Origin: Serpula lacrymans var. lacrymans S7.9
Lineage: Eukaryota > Basidiomycota > Agaricomycetes > Boletales > Serpulaceae
Assembly (NCBI RefSeq): GCF_000218685.1
Contig: NW_006763306.1
Coordinates: 582,812-646,811 of the forward strand
Length of the DNA stretch: 64,000 bases
Reading direction: 5' to 3'
Shown here: piece by piece, positions 28,396 through 41,417 of the stretch
Position numbering within the stretch: the first letter of the stretch is position 1
Layout: every line of letters begins with the position of its first letter
Notes under the pieces: model-generated
Seen by the model: the letters and a program-made list of their open reading frames with translations, nothing else
Database searches by the model: none
Told to the model about the DNA's origin: nothing
Made by a program: the position numbers and the translations under genes

Positions 28396-29523
28396 TCACC
28401 ATCCCATCAAACCATGTACTGCCCACTCATACACACCCAGGAAAACAGCGCCTCCAGCCGATATCCACATTGTACGCGGAACAACACCCGCAAAGAGAGC
28501 ATTCACACCCTCGTTGACATAGATTTGTCGAAACCTTGACGCCACACTTGGAAGACGTTGTGATGGATCCTTTTACCAATATCAAGGGGTATGTATGCGT
28601 GATTGAAATTAAAGAAGGGATACGTACCCGAAGATCAAGCATGACTCTAGTCTTAAGAACGTCGAGAGGGGTTGTGAGCGCCGCCGCCGTTCCTCCTGCT
28701 ATACTACCACAGACGGCAGCTTCATGCGCGTATAATGGTTTTCTACCAAGGCGATGCGAGAGCTGAAGCTTGAGCAGTTCATATAACGGGAATTGCAACG
28801 AGGTAAAAGGAATCTAGGTTCAAAGTTTAACTTCCAGATACGAATTACCATTCGATTTAACGGGGACGAACCTCTCTCATGATGGTAGTTCCAAAACCTC
28901 TGTAGTATCCTCGCCAGCCGTCGTGTTTCCAGACAAGCTTCGCAGCTGCAAGTGAGGAGGAAGCGAGAGGACCGTACGTGGATGTTTGGGTGCGAGTCTT
29001 GATGACCTCTGTAGGTACGCGTATCAGACATGCTGCCTGAAAATGGGTGTAATCAAGACAGTGCGAGAAGAGAATGCTGAGCTAGCGTACTACTTCTGCC
29101 ATTGATGCAGAGATCATATGGTTGACGGGTGCGAGATGGCCATGTAATGGTAAAGCGTGTTTCATCGTCTCATACGTCGAGAAGAAAGCAGCCGCTGTTA
29201 CCGTTCTAAAGGCATTAGCGATGATCGGGCTATATCATTGGCACAAATACGAAAACTCACCGCCAGGAGCACTCCCGACTACCACGCTCCCAATACCTTT
29301 GTACACCCCTCGAAACCCGCCTGCTTTTGCAAAGCCTTGAGAAGATTGCAGCCGTGTCTTTATGGTATCAATAGGGAAAAAGAGGAGGTCTACAGATGTC
29401 CCAGCGACTCCACCAGCCTAAGAGAAAGTCAAAAGTTGATGGAAACGTCTCCGGGTCCAGTGTCAGAAAAATGTCGCGCACAGCAAGAGATTGGAAGAAC
29501 GTTGGCTTATGTCCTTTCTCCAT
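28396..29523 (-). CDS. PET8: Mitochondrial S-adenosylmethionine carrier
   Basis: Member of the mitochondrial carrier family (SLC25), SAM transporter type (yeast Pet8, human SLC25A26), which imports SAM into the matrix in exchange for S-adenosylhomocysteine. Six exons: 29482-29523, 29261-29417, 29091-29194, 28872-29036, 28628-28813, 28396-28569; 828 nt, 275 residues, the usual length. The three carrier repeats each show PxD/E-x-x-[27 protein letters not shown] and [12 protein letters not shown]. The ending [20 protein letters not shown] is typical of the SAM carriers. All introns are GT-AG, 54-66 bp. Shares an upstream region with SEN54. Confidence 0.93.
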
Positions 29524-30085
29524 CGAACTGAACTGGACTTCCTTCTCGCCGACTATAAGAATATGTGTGACAGAAACAGAGTGTAGATAGCCCCCTTCGT
29601 GCTAAATAGATAAGCTGCGAATGTTCACGCTTTATACAAAGCACACTTGTCGGGCGAGACTCCCGAATGACCAACGCTCGCTGCTGAGAGATTCTAAAAA
29701 GCTCAGATAGTGGAAGACAAGTCCGATACTTCGCTTATAACGTTTTCGTAAGGTCTTTGGTTTGGTAACTTTGGTGCCGCAAGTTCGAGAAATTCACTGA
29801 AAGCATCATACATGTGAAAGCTTATACATTCTCCTCACAATGGACGGTATACGAGCCTAGTCAACTTTTATCGTCGCAGTGCAATGTCAAATTCATGGTC
29901 GGCATAGCCGATGGCCATGGCGCGAGCCTGAGCCAGCTTTTCCGTGACTCGTACTCCCATCTTCATTACAGTCACTTAAAGTCAGCTACAAGCTTACAAA
30001 AAGGCGAACATATCACGTCAAAACATAAACGTACGGGGATCAACACTTCAAGGCAACACCCAAATCTCAATAATCGTGAAAGCCG
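29524..30085. promoter_or_regulatory. Divergent intergenic region between the SAM carrier and SEN54
   Basis: 562 bp between the two start codons, so it should contain both promoters and 5' leaders. I see no clear TATA box or repeated operator. Confidence 0.5.
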
Positions 30086-31769
30086 ATGGATGATGATCTA
30101 GAAAAACCCAGTGTTTTATCGAATGTTCCTGCAATCCAGCGTTCTGACGAAGAGGACCAGTCGTCAGGAGACGAGGATGGTGGTCTGGACTGGACGAAAT
30201 TACCGTCGTGGGTATCTGTTTCATCTCCAGTGCATTAGTTCTAAATGGACATACAGTAGCACCAGTACTGCACGTCCAGTAATTCCAAAACGAGGAGAAA
30301 AGGATTTCGAGCCTACATCCGCTGGTGGGTCAGGCCTTCAACTGCATGTTTTGGATCGGTCTAGGAACGCCATGTTCGGTGCTCTCAGAGCCACCCGAAC
30401 CATTGCAAAGTGCGTCGATATGTAACTCGTGCTAAAAGTTCGACATCCTGACTACTGTCACCATACGCGCAGCAAGTCAATCAGCTACGCTGTGTGGTAT
30501 CCCGATATTGCGAGAGCACACGTTACAGTAGCGCGAGGTATTCATTTCACAGCAATGGGACACTCTGTTGCGCGACAGAATGCTGCAGAAGACGGTAGCT
30601 CAAAGTTGCAAAAAAGGCTCGAGCTACTTCCAGAAGAGGCACTCTATCTGGTCGAGAGGGGAGCTATGCTTTGTTTCAAACAAACTCAGGCAGATATAAC
30701 TGGGATGGATGATATCGAGGGTGCACCTATGAGCGTACAACAAGCCTTTGCCGAGATGATTGGCCAAGAAGACCTTTCGTTGGAAAAATACCAGGTACTT
30801 TCATCAAAAAATCACAGGCAGCTATTGTCATTTGCTCACATCCTACTCATTCAAATCAGGTCTTTGCCTATTTTCGGCGTCTGGGCTATGTTGTCACTCG
30901 GTCAGAACCCCCTACGTCTGCCTATCCGGCCCCCCCGCCTCTTCAAGTCCAGAAAGCAGTTTCTCCCTCTGTCTTTCAAAGACTTTACTCTCTTTTCCCA
31001 TTGTTTATATCGAGATTCTCACGAATTTGGAGAAGATCGTTTGATTGGTGGAGGCCACTTGGCCTCGGCCGATGGATATATTACGACATGAAATACGGTA
31101 GTGGATCCATTATATTCAATTGAGACTGGCTATCAGTACTGAATCCTATCTTTTAGCGACAATTTTCCGCTCTCTGCGCTTCATACCGTCAGGTCACTCC
31201 GTCCCGCCAAAATCTACTGAACCTAGACCCGTAACCAAATCCTCGCCATACAAGATTTTTTACAACATCTACAAGCCTTCAACATCTTTCCGCAAGACGG
31301 CACCGCCACCTCCCGATTTTTTCGTTGTGGTAGTAGAGTACGCCTGATTCAATCATTGGAACATCCGCTACTTTTACTGATCGTCGTCATCTACAGCGCT
31401 CGGTCTACTGTGATGCCTTCTCTGCATGAGTTGACGGCGTTGTTCGATGTCCTCCCCGAGACGCCTCCTCCATTACCCCGACAAAGGGGCGTGCCTTCTG
31501 CTAAACCGCCAAACATCAATGCTCCAGCGTCCAATTCTCCCTTGGCTCCTACTCTCCAGCCTCCGTCGTTATCCCTGCGACGAATGTTCCGATGGATGTT
31601 GCCATCCACACCAGCACCTCCATCAGTCAGTACCCAACAGCAAAAGCCAAATCCCTTCGCAGCTCTGAAAGCTGGAAAAAGGAGCGCGGTTATAGCAGCT
31701 GTAGACGCTGGTAACATCAGTTTCTTCCGATTCAGCCAAGGCGCATTCGAGGAATGGCCTATGATCTGA
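30086..31769 (+). CDS. SEN54: tRNA-splicing endonuclease subunit SEN54
   Basis: Structural subunit of the heterotetrameric SEN complex that cuts introns from pre-tRNAs. Six exons: 30086-30207, 30257-30409, 30473-30794, 30860-31097, 31157-31337, 31397-31769; 1389 nt, 462 residues. The SEN54 N-terminal domain is seen in VWYPDIARAHVTVARGIHF and LPEEALYLVERGAM. The C-terminal part has VFAYFRRLGYVVTRS and the ending with IFYNIYKPSTSFRKTAPPP. ATG 30086 opens an acidic N-terminus (SDEEDQSSGDEDGG). Introns are 49-65 bp. SEN54 carries no catalytic residues itself; that job belongs to SEN2 and SEN34. Confidence 0.92.
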
Positions 31770-31957
31770 GTTTCTCGTATCTTGTTGCGTTCAGTCACAC
31801 AGTCAGACACGATACGTGTATAGCTTACTAAACTTATTTTCTGATGTACAAAAAAAAAACTGTTCTACTAAATCATCATTTCCCTTCGCTGAAATTCTTT
31901 CCAATATGGCTGCAGTTTCGTTGCAGCTTCAATAGGTAAACACTGCTCAAACACTGC

Positions 31958-33170
31958 TCAACCAGTCCAGACAGCCTAGAGGAAGTGAAGGTGTCAGTTT
32001 CCAATATTCACGTAAAGTACCTGCAACTTACGGGACCGGGTTGAGTGTAGTTGGCGGGCTGTTACAGAATGGTTCAGCGGAAGAACTGGAAAACTCTTTG
32101 GGGTGACTTACGATGGGACTATAGATATCTGAGTTTCGCAGAATACGAGTTGAAACATTTTAAAGTGAGATAAAACGAGAAAATGGCTCACTAATGAGGA
32201 TTCCAGGCTCGTACCCAGTGTAAACACCAGGGATGGAGACGAGAGGTCCGGGAGTTCCATTCCCACCGTTCTGGACGTTGATCTGTGCGCAGGAGAGATA
32301 AAACTGGGCACCGCCGTAGCTTTCTGCGACCTGGGACATTTGTTCAGCCTCCTACCAGAGTAGAACGAAGCGATAGGCTGAACGCTTACGTGGAGGGCAA
32401 TATCTTCAGCGCGGACAAAGTACTGTCCGTCGGGAATGGACGCTGGCAGAGTGAATGTGACCTGGCTCATGCCTGCAGCACGTAGTAAATTTCGGTATAT
32501 ACTTGGACAGCGTAGTTAGGCTATGTCTGAACGTACCGACCGAGGGCCAGGAGATGGAAGTGCCACCATTGGTAATGGCGGTGACCTCGTGAACCTTGAA
32601 CCAGACTGCGCCAGAGCCATCCCATGCTGAGACGTTTGCTGGAGCTTTGGCCATGTAGACTTTCAAGAAAAGAACCAGGTTAGCGGGGGGTTTTGGATGG
32701 ATAATCGAATATTTACTATTGACGACACCAGGGTGGTAGATGGCTTGATCAAGAGCCAGTCCCACCTAAAAGTATACTCATCAGGGTGCCATATTTGAAG
32801 TTTGATGCTGGTGACGCCTACAACTGAACCAGCGGAGACGGTATAGGTTGAGGTTGTTGCTCCGGATGCGAGTCCACCAACATTGCAGCGTAGGTCGGTA
32901 GAAGTCACGTCTGTCACCTAAATATATAAACCATGATATACGTGCTTTAGATAAGAAAGAAAGCCAGGACGTACAGGAGAGTTGTCATTCGTGTTTTGGC
33001 GGACATATTCGTAGGCAGTGGTGATGGTGGATCCTACCACAAGCGATGTCCAGCGGTCTAGACACAACTCAACGATGAGTTGTTTTATTTGCTTGAGTGC
33101 TGTACTCACAATGAGCTGAGACTGAGGGCAGAAGTACCGCAGCGATTGAAAGAAGGGTAATGCTCTTCAT
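31958..33170 (-). CDS. Secreted AA9 lytic polysaccharide monooxygenase
   Basis: Copper enzyme that oxidatively cleaves cellulose or related glucans outside the cell. Ten exons: 33110-33170, 32975-33057, 32822-32917, 32717-32765, 32537-32659, 32390-32472, 32192-32351, 32112-32128, 32032-32058, 31958-31975; 717 nt, 238 residues. The signal peptide ends ...PSVSA, directly before the histidine that becomes mature residue 1 (HYRWTSLV). The second copper histidine is in DQAIYHPGVV, and the axial region is YGGAQFYLSCAQINV. Conserved VWFKVHEVTA and YFVRAEDIALH. Ends with PANYTQPGPAVW, no cellulose-binding module. The last three exons are only 17, 27 and 18 nt. Converges with SEN54, stops 188 bp apart. 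Confidence 0.93.
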
Positions 33171-34270
33171 TGGGATTTGATTTTACTTGTCAAACGTCTG
33201 CTGCCTCTATATATGCATTCCCGTTTCAAGCTTACCTGAAATAAGAATATATCAAAATCTAGCCCTGATGACCTTAATGACTTCTCAAGGAGTATTACCG
33301 GTAGATGAAGGGAACTAGGAGGCAAGAGGGAAGGTATTTGTCGTATACGACCGGAGGTATGTGCCGTCAAGAACATCTAACCTCGGAAATCATGTGGACT
33401 GACTGACAGTGACTGTGTGTAAAGCCATCATGAAGTCGAGCCGGGAAACTACCGTTGGAATGGGCGGACAAATGCGTCTCCTTGATTTTTCATAGAATAA
33501 ATCCGAAGGATAACCGTCGATTCCGAGGAGAGCGAATTGCTATAGTACATACAGTGACAATGGAAGAGACGTTGGACATCCTAAAAGGGAGATAACTTCA
33601 GCCGACAAGCTTTCAATGTCGGTGATGGTAAGTTTTCGGAAAAGAGACAGCCTCTACGCTTGCTGAGATTTCACCGATGAGGCTAAGAACGTTTTGAAAG
33701 GAAAGTGGGATATCTCTAGGAGTATAACTAGTGGTGATACAGTAAGTGACAGCATGCCTCGCACCAGTTTAGCTGTATACGTGCAAGCAAATTGACTTTT
33801 GTACGATACGTTCCAACATTCCTGCCATACCATATTGTGATATGAGGGTTGGGCTTTGGGTCCCTAATCCTTGTGGTTCCTGATGAACTACGTTGTCATG
33901 CTTTACCAAGTATGTAGGTTTGCCTTTGTCCACTCTCTAATCATCGACGAGGTGAACTTTACGTGGTATACAAGGGGCAGGGGTGAACACAATTTCCGAT
34001 GGATGATGATTGATGGTATTATTGTTGAAAAGCATAAAGTTAGCCACGAATATAAATGTCAGGAACGAAGATTTGCGCCAAAATTGGATCAAAAAAAGTA
34101 ACGCTAGTGGCACGTGGCCGTGTACTCTTATCCTTGTCCCCTCAAGTTGGCTGTCCAACGCAGCACTTTCCATCTTTGCAATACACCAGCCACAGCTCAA
34201 AGGACATACGGCCGCTGCTCTAACATTGCGAGCTTTAACCTACAACATTATATAGGCTCACGTCTTCCAA
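33171..34270. other. Divergent intergenic region AA9 / RhoGAP
   Basis: 1.1 kb without a recognisable gene; should hold the AA9 promoter (left) and the RhoGAP promoter (right). I saw no repeated motif worth naming. Confidence 0.45.
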
Positions 34271-36822
34271 ATGGCCCCAAACCTCAAGCAAAGGCTCGCT
34301 GCACTTTCGTTGGCTCCCTCCTCTCCGACTTCGCCTTTCGGTTCACCTCTTAACTCACCCGGAGGAAGGAGAAAAGCAATATTCAACCCACCCTGGATGA
34401 GGAGGAATAGCCATGATGCTGCAAATGATGAGCCAGTGACTCATGAACGGATGCAGGACGTCATGTCCAAAGTAATATTCCAGGCCGGTGTAGACTTTGA
34501 GTCAGTCCCTATTCTTCGTCCTCTGTAGTTCTCATAAACCTAAGTTATTCTCCTTCTTACAGAACAAGACCGATGTGCGTACTCACGAATACAGTCTAAC
34601 CTTGAATGTAAACGAGCCGGTATTTGTTGTCTAGGGTTGTCCTTAATGCATCCGCGCTCCCAGACCCTCGTGAGGTCTCCTACGATTTATTACTATCGTG
34701 CGTTCTCACAAGATTCGTCAGAGAGTGGTATTGTTAACTCATCATGACAGACGAATACTCTCATATTTAGACTTGTATGGTACGTCCTAAATAACGATCT
34801 GATATATACCCTCGGTCAACAACGCATTAACTCTCAACAGTCGAATCCGACTATACGGTTGTCTTTTTCGCTGCCGGTGGGCGTCATGCGCCCGGCTGGA
34901 ATTGGGTTTGGAAAGCATATCGAAGTCTTAGTCGAAAGTATCGCAAGAATCTCAAACGTTTGGTACGTAAGGAGATAGTCTGCTCCTATTCCGAAATTAA
35001 ATTTCTTTATAGTATATAGTACATTCGTCTTTCTTCTCGAAGAGTACGTGCGATGAGACCCGTCTCTTTACTTAATTACTCACGACTTCTCTAGTGTTAT
35101 TCTCTCTGGCTGGAGCCATCATCAGGTTTGTCAGATTCTTAATATAAGCGCACCACTCCTAATAAATCTTAGTCCAAAATTTTTCCGCAAAATAATATAT
35201 ATCAATACCCTTTCTGAATTAGCGTGTCACGTTCCTCTGACCCAAATCGACATATCGCCACCAGTATATCAGTATGTCGAAACATTCACCGTTGAAACCC
35301 GTTACTTATTAGCATTAAAGGGAGAATTTAAAGCACGAAAGGCAGATCAACCTCCCGACTCCAAGTCGTGCGAGCATTTTCGGGGTGCCTTTGGAGGATC
35401 TAATGGGCTTCGATGGAGAAAAGGGAAGTGTCCCACGAGTAGTGAAAGATTGCATTCAGTTCCTGCGTGATACAGGTGAGCTCACATACTTTTTTGCTGT
35501 TGTGATGTAGGTATTTACGTTCGAGGGACATCAGGCATGCAGGAAGAAGGTTTATTCCGGCGATCACCTAGTTCAGCGTTATTGAAGCAAGTCCAAGATG
35601 CTTACGATAGAGGTTTGTGCAAATTAGTGTTAAGGACTGTTAGTAACTGATCAGGGAGTTTAGGTCAAGTGGTATCTCTTCAAACATTCAATGACCCACA
35701 TCTTGCAGCAGTATTGCTGAAGAAGTATCTACGGGACCTTCCGGAGCCTCTATTTCCCGAAAAACTTTATCCAGAAATACGACGTTGTCCTTGTCCAACA
35801 GATGACCCCGGTGATTTGGCAAGCGTGGCATACGTTCGTGAATCGCTGTTGCCCCTGCTGTCACCGTGTGTGTACATTTTGTTGAGTCACATTCTACGTG
35901 AGTATCTATCCACCCAGTGTCTTTCATATCTCATGAGCGGATATCGGTTCTAGATTTGATGCACGATGTATCATTGCGAGTGTCAGTCAATCGGATGGAC
36001 GCACACAATCTAGCAGTCGTCTTGTGTCCCAACCTCGTTGCAAGCCCCAACCCTGCAAAGGATGTACTGATGTGCACCGTCCCTGGTGCGCCTACCTTGT
36101 ATCAAACCCAATCTTCATCGTCTTCCACTTTAACCGGGTCGTCCTCATCTGCATCCAACTCAGTGGAGGGTAAGAATACGTTGGGTGCCGTGATCAAGTT
36201 GTGCATTAAACGTTACTATGAGATTTTTGACGAAGTTCAGGACCGTGCGGAGGCTGTACGGCCGACTGTTAGCGCTTCAGCCTCCCCATCACCTTCCCCC
36301 TCCCCTTCCCCTCCTGCGTCGTCTGCATCCTCAGTCTCGTGGACGAAGCAGAACCAACGTATCAGTTTGAATGGTGACGATGAAGACATTGACGATGCGA
36401 TGTTGGTGATGCCCATTGGGCCTAGTGGCAACGGTGCTGCTTCGATGGCTTCGAACGGGAGATCATCATCTACACCACGCGCATGGGCATCATCTACTAC
36501 GAGCGTAGGCGAAACTGGGAGCGCTGTTCCATACAAGCCACGGCAGCGCAAGTCTCCTGCTAACGGCTCACGCTCTGTGTATACATATACAGATGGTGGC
36601 GCTGGCGGGAATGTGTTTGGCACGCGAGCGAAGACGAGGTCGGTGATTAGTATTGAGCGGGCTGCGATCGGGAATGGGAGGGGTTCGATATCTGTTGGGA
36701 GGGGTACGATGAGGAAGAGTGGGGGGTCTGGAGTGGAGGCGGTTGGTGTCACTGCTTCTGGCTTTTTCACTCCGCCAGGGTCTGCGCCTCCTGTACCATC
36801 TCTTACTGGGCGAAGCGGGTGA
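34271..36822 (+). CDS. CRAL-TRIO (BCH-like) / RhoGAP domain protein
   Basis: Predicted GTPase-activating protein for Rho-family GTPases, architecture as in animal ARHGAP1 and fungal Ecm25-type proteins. Twelve exons: 34271-34500, 34563-34574, 34635-34697, 34751-34779, 34841-34962, 35013-35043, 35095-35125, 35173-35271, 35342-35475, 35511-35612, 35664-35897, 35954-36822; 1956 nt, 651 residues. CRAL-TRIO part: LSYLDLYVESDYTVVFFA, then YIVHSSFFSK. RhoGAP part: GVPLEDLM, arginine finger in EEGLFRRSPSS, LLKKYLRDLPEPLFP, and RMDAHNLAVVLCPNL. The tail is long, Ser/Pro-rich and probably disordered. Exon 2 is only 12 nt; the intron at 35476-35510 is 35 bp. Confidence 0.88.
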
Positions 36823-37619
36823 GGGCTCCAGGAGTCTTCGAGAAAGCGAAGAGGAGGTGGGCTGGACCCAATGGGAGTTATACGTCCAGGGATATTCGTT
36901 GCCGTTTGAATTCGTTATTTAGTTACCTGAGAAGGGCCTTCAAGTTTACGACAAGTATTTATGCTCGTGTCGTGGTTAATTTATAATTCGCTAACATTCT
37001 ACGATAGTGGTTGGGATTTTGAACTAGGTTGTTATATACTTACCGCTGTTTTATGTATTTCAACGGAGAGTTGTGGTTAAGTTATTTTTTCAGGATCCGT
37101 ATATTGTATTTTCCGTATCATGAAGTTTGCTTCGAATTCGTTGATCCGACTATATCAAATACAATAGTTTTAGTTCACTGACTTGGGAAAGAGACTTCTA
37201 TTTGTGCTTGAAAGTGACAACGCTGGCAAGATTCTAAAGCATCTGTTCCGTCAATAAGACTTCTGAGTTGCTGAATGGATTAGACGATGATCTGATTTCC
37301 TTCTACCAAATTACACGAGGCGGGCTTTATGGCATCTTACCCTTGTGATGAAAAGCCAGCTGACTGGTTGGACCCTGAAGATGTCTCTTATTTTCAAACC
37401 TGTGGAGGTTAACAAGACGCAACTATCGGGGTAGTCGGAGGCGAGATAAGCTAGTTGACGATAAGGAAAACCAAAGGAAGGCCTATAGTAAGGAATCCGT
37501 GTGTGGCTGCAGCGGGTGTCGGTTTCAATTCCGTCTGTTGTGGCGTGCACTGGTTTATAATAAAATGGCGTAGTTCCTTCTTAACCCTTGTCATCCACCT
37601 CCAGCCCTTCATTATCCTT
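36823..37619. other. Intergenic region RhoGAP / zinc transporter
   Basis: About 800 bp containing the RhoGAP 3' region and the zinc transporter promoter. No gene or repeat seen. Confidence 0.45.
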
Positions 37620-39493
37620 ATGCCTCTGTCTCGCTCAGCACGCATAAAGCTTTTGCTTGTTATAGATGTGTTCTTCTTCTTTGTCGAGATCATCACAGGT
37701 ATGTTAATGTTTACTTTCAAGTTAGGATGCTGGTATCGACCATATGTCTCTCCTTCACAGGTTATGCAGTCGGATCTCTTGCCCTCGTCGCTGATAGTTT
37801 CCATATGCTCAAGTGAGCTCTTGATATCAATAGCTTAGAAGCTTTTCCAATCTCTCCGCAGCGATGTAATGAGCTTGATAGTCGCGCTTTATGCGATAAA
37901 GGTGCGCTGCAATGTCTCACTCCGCACTTCCCCCATATACTAACGCCTCGTGCGGTCGCAGCTTACACAACAGACTACAAACTCATCTCGCTACTCCTAC
38001 GGATGGCACAGAGCCGAAATCCTTGCAGCCCTCGTTAACGGCGTATTTCTTCTCGCTCTTTGTTTCTCCATTTTCATGGAGGCTATCCAGCGTTTCTTCG
38101 TAACCCCAGGTACGACTTCATCTCTTCCATTCAGTTGAACTTGCTTTGATTCTTTTTCCTTGTTATTTCCAGAGATCTCAAATCCCCGTCTGGTGGTGTT
38201 TGTCGGATCACTTGGTCTGGCGTCAAACATTGTCGGGTTGTTCCTCTTCCACGGTGTGTCTAATTCTGGGCTCTGTCTTCTGTGCCCTGACCCTTTACAT
38301 GTATAACAGAACACGATCACTCGCATGATCATCAAAAGACGAGCCGGGCACCATCTCCACATCCGACGTCCACTCCATCTCCATCTGCCGCACACGGTTC
38401 GACATCCCCGCCCCAAATTGCGCGCAATGGTTCCAATGGAAGACCCCGTGCTGATTCCTACTCATCTCTTTATGGTCACCCCGCGGCCACCCGTGCGTCG
38501 CTTGTACAAGCTGCACAAGATCTTACTTCTGGTCGACCATCCTCTCCCACCCGTCGGGGCCGTGGCGATTCCGTTCATCAGCGGATTATAGAAGAAACGT
38601 CGTCCGGTGATGTCATCGGCACAAAAGGTCCGGATGAAGACACTCCTCTCTTGAGCGGTGAGATCATCGAGAACGAAAACAATGGCGCTTCTGTAGGAAG
38701 TGGCACTCCAGTCAGCGTCAGGAACCACGGACACCAGCATTCTGGGTCAATGAATATGCGCGCGCTTGTTCTCCACGTACTGGGCGATGCATTAGGCAAT
38801 GTCGGCGTCATTGCGACAGGTTTGATCATCTGGTACACAACGTGGAGCTTCAAGTACTACTTTGATCCACTTATCAGTCTGGTGATCACTGTTATCATAT
38901 TCTCTTCTGCGATGCCATTAGGTGAGTTTTCATCTGTTTATTTACTTGCTGCCGAAAGTTTGCTTACCTTTACATTAGTTCGCAGTACATCGACAATTCT
39001 TTTGCAGGGTGTACCTCATACCATCTCCCTCGAAGATGTTCGAGAATCTATTTTAAATGTGGAAGGTGTACTTTCTGTCCACGAGTTACATATTTGGCAA
39101 CTCTCAGAGTCTAAAATTGTCGGATCCGTGCACGTAATGGCTTCTCGAAACCACGATTTCATGCCAGTAGCGGCAGAAATACGTAAAGCCCTTCATTACC
39201 ACGGAATTCACTCGACAACCATCCAACCGGAGTATCATCCTAGAAGCCCAAGCATTATTCCTGAGGCGCATTTGAGGGTACGTGTGTTCTATAGTTTTAG
39301 TCGACCTTGATTTTGACGCAACCCCCGCGCTGCTAGTCATCTACCGATTCTTCTTGTCTCATTCTTTGTCCTCCGGATCAAAATTGCGACCCTCTCGAAA
39401 ATTCGTGTTGTCGTGAGTCATCTATAGTTCTGGTCCTACAGTTATGATTGTTGACGTCTCATTTCCACAGCTCCTCCACCACCTGAGGCTTAA
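37620..39493 (+). CDS. ZRC1: Cation diffusion facilitator zinc transporter (ZRC1/COT1 type)
   Basis: Proton-coupled zinc (possibly cobalt) exporter of the CDF family, in fungi usually moving zinc into the vacuole. Nine exons: 37620-37698, 37761-37812, 37862-37901, 37962-38109, 38173-38253, 38310-38921, 38979-39277, 39337-39412, 39471-39493; 1410 nt, 469 residues. Metal-site motifs in helices 2 and 5: DSFHMLND and HVLGD. Conserved SYGWHRAEILAALVNGVFL. A His-rich cytosolic loop (HEHDHSHDHQ) follows helix 4, with a Ser/Pro-rich insertion. The C-terminal CDF domain reads VEGVLSVHELHIWQL. All introns GT-AG. Confidence 0.92.
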
Positions 39494-39946
39494 AAACTAT
39501 CCACCATCATTTAATTTTGACCGTTGACCTTATCGTATCCATAAACTTCTTGCATTATGTACTGTTTGAACAGGAATTGTAATTCATTATTCATGCCTAC
39601 CTGCAATCCGGTGGGATTGTCTTGAGCGGTGGTGGCACAATCGATCGCTGTGTCAGTAGTTGGCCACTGATACCTATTTTGCGCTCTGATACCATGATTG
39701 TAAGATAGAATATATTTGTGATATGAATAGCATATAGCGTACTAGTTCTCTATGAAGGGGGGAGGCAACTACATAAAAAATGTGAATCTTTTTATATATT
39801 TAAGTGGACGAGTAGATGAAAGGGAGTAAACCCAAGCCCGAGTAATAAGTGACTCACGAACAGCATAAAGACTAGTCGAAGTCTATACCAAGCAGAGCTC
39901 TACTACCAGAACTAATAGCAAATGAGGGATAACATCAACAGATTCG
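39494..39946. other. Convergent 3' region zinc transporter / membrane paralog 1
   Basis: Short AT-rich gap between two converging genes; nothing further seen. Confidence 0.4.
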
Positions 39947-41417
39947 TTATGCCTTTAACGAGCCTTCACGTGGGTCCTCGCGTTTAGACTTGGACGACAA
40001 CTGCATCGGATATGCATTTGGACCATCTATCGGTCGCACTGTGTCGATATGGACATCAACAGCTACTGGGTTTCCAAAGCGGAATATCGTGCTGTCAGTG
40101 GTTTGGTGTGTGCTGCGAGTAGAAGCGCTCATGCCAACCCGCACAACAATGAGCAAAGGGCTGGCAGTCTACAATCGAATGCCGATATGAGCCATCCACA
40201 CAGCGCATACCGACAATATGTGAGATACGCACAGCGACTTGGATGGCCACACTTGTTGCCATGATACAGGCGGCGTTTCCTACGTAGGCGAGGCACATCA
40301 TCACAAGTTCGCAGCTTGCAATGAGTGCACCTGATTCAACCACAAGGAGCATTGCGGTCTTATATGGATTGTGCTCTCTGCCAAACAAGCCACCCGTACG
40401 TCTCTGTGCTGCCCACAAATAATAGGAGATACCACCGCTTAGTCCAGCATTAAGGCAGAATCCTATAGTAAATCCTGCACTGGTAAGGCCCCTAACGGCG
40501 CGGGTGGTGACGACACCACCCTTACCGATAAGGGAAGCGCTAGCGAATGAGCAAGCTGGGAAATACACCATTAGTCCTAACGCGTATCATACAGGATAAG
40601 AGCGGGATTTACACGCATCGGCGGCCAGTATGATAAGCTATCGATGGATCCAAATATGAGTGCGACAGCCAGCGGAAGATAATGAGACGCATACATACAG
40701 GTATTATGCAGGGTTTCCAAGTATGACCGGCTACCATATACAGCCTCCATATCTAGTCAACAGTCCATTTTGAGCTATTCAATGATCAAAACAACAAACT
40801 AACTGACAAACAAAAGGAATTGAGCTATACCCTTTCGTCATTTAGCATTTTATTGAGCAAGAAACTTTACAAAAGACAGCGAGAGAGGCTCACATTGAAA
40901 ATGTAAATGTACGCGTTGGGAGTTATAAACTGGTTTGACGTGAGGTAAGTATCTGCGGCAGCAATTGCAGATTCCTCATTTGTGAAGGCACGTAGGAGCT
41001 GTATAAATGACAGGACGACATGTACAGTTGCTGTTGTGAAAAGGAAAGTGCAAGCAAAGAGTATCGTTTTACTTGGGATTCTAGCCACATAGCACGTTCA
41101 ATCCGGGACTCGATCAGCCAAGATCCACAAAGTCATCCTATTATACAACTTACAACTCACCGGTGACTAATGGATCTGTTTAGTGGCTGTCGCAGATTGA
41201 ATAGAACAAACATGCAGCCGCTGTAAAGTATGCAACTGGGAATGCATATCAGACTGGAGAACTATACCAATCAGTGAAAACACACTTGGCTCCTACAGAA
41301 ATATAGATAGACGTCACAGCGTGAAAGCGTTGAAATCATTTGATAAGGTCACCCACCATATATCATTGTCTCTAGCCAGATACAAGTGAGAGTAATCTGC
41401 GCTACACTCGCAGTCAT
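39947..41417 (-). CDS. Multi-pass membrane protein, paralog 1 (function unknown)
   Basis: Start ATG 41417 (MTASVAQITLTCIWLETM), stop at 39947. Several hydrophobic helices separated by short introns, for example ILFACTFLFTTATVHVVLSF, FTIGFCLNAGLSGGI and SGALIASCELVMMCLAYVG. This layout is typical of a large lineage-specific family of about seven-helix proteins in Agaricomycetes with no assigned function. Exon 1 is 41357-41417 and exon 2 is a 7-nt micro-exon at 41286-41292, giving GVNC. Tandem duplicate of the next gene. Remaining exon borders were not resolved individually. Confidence 0.7.
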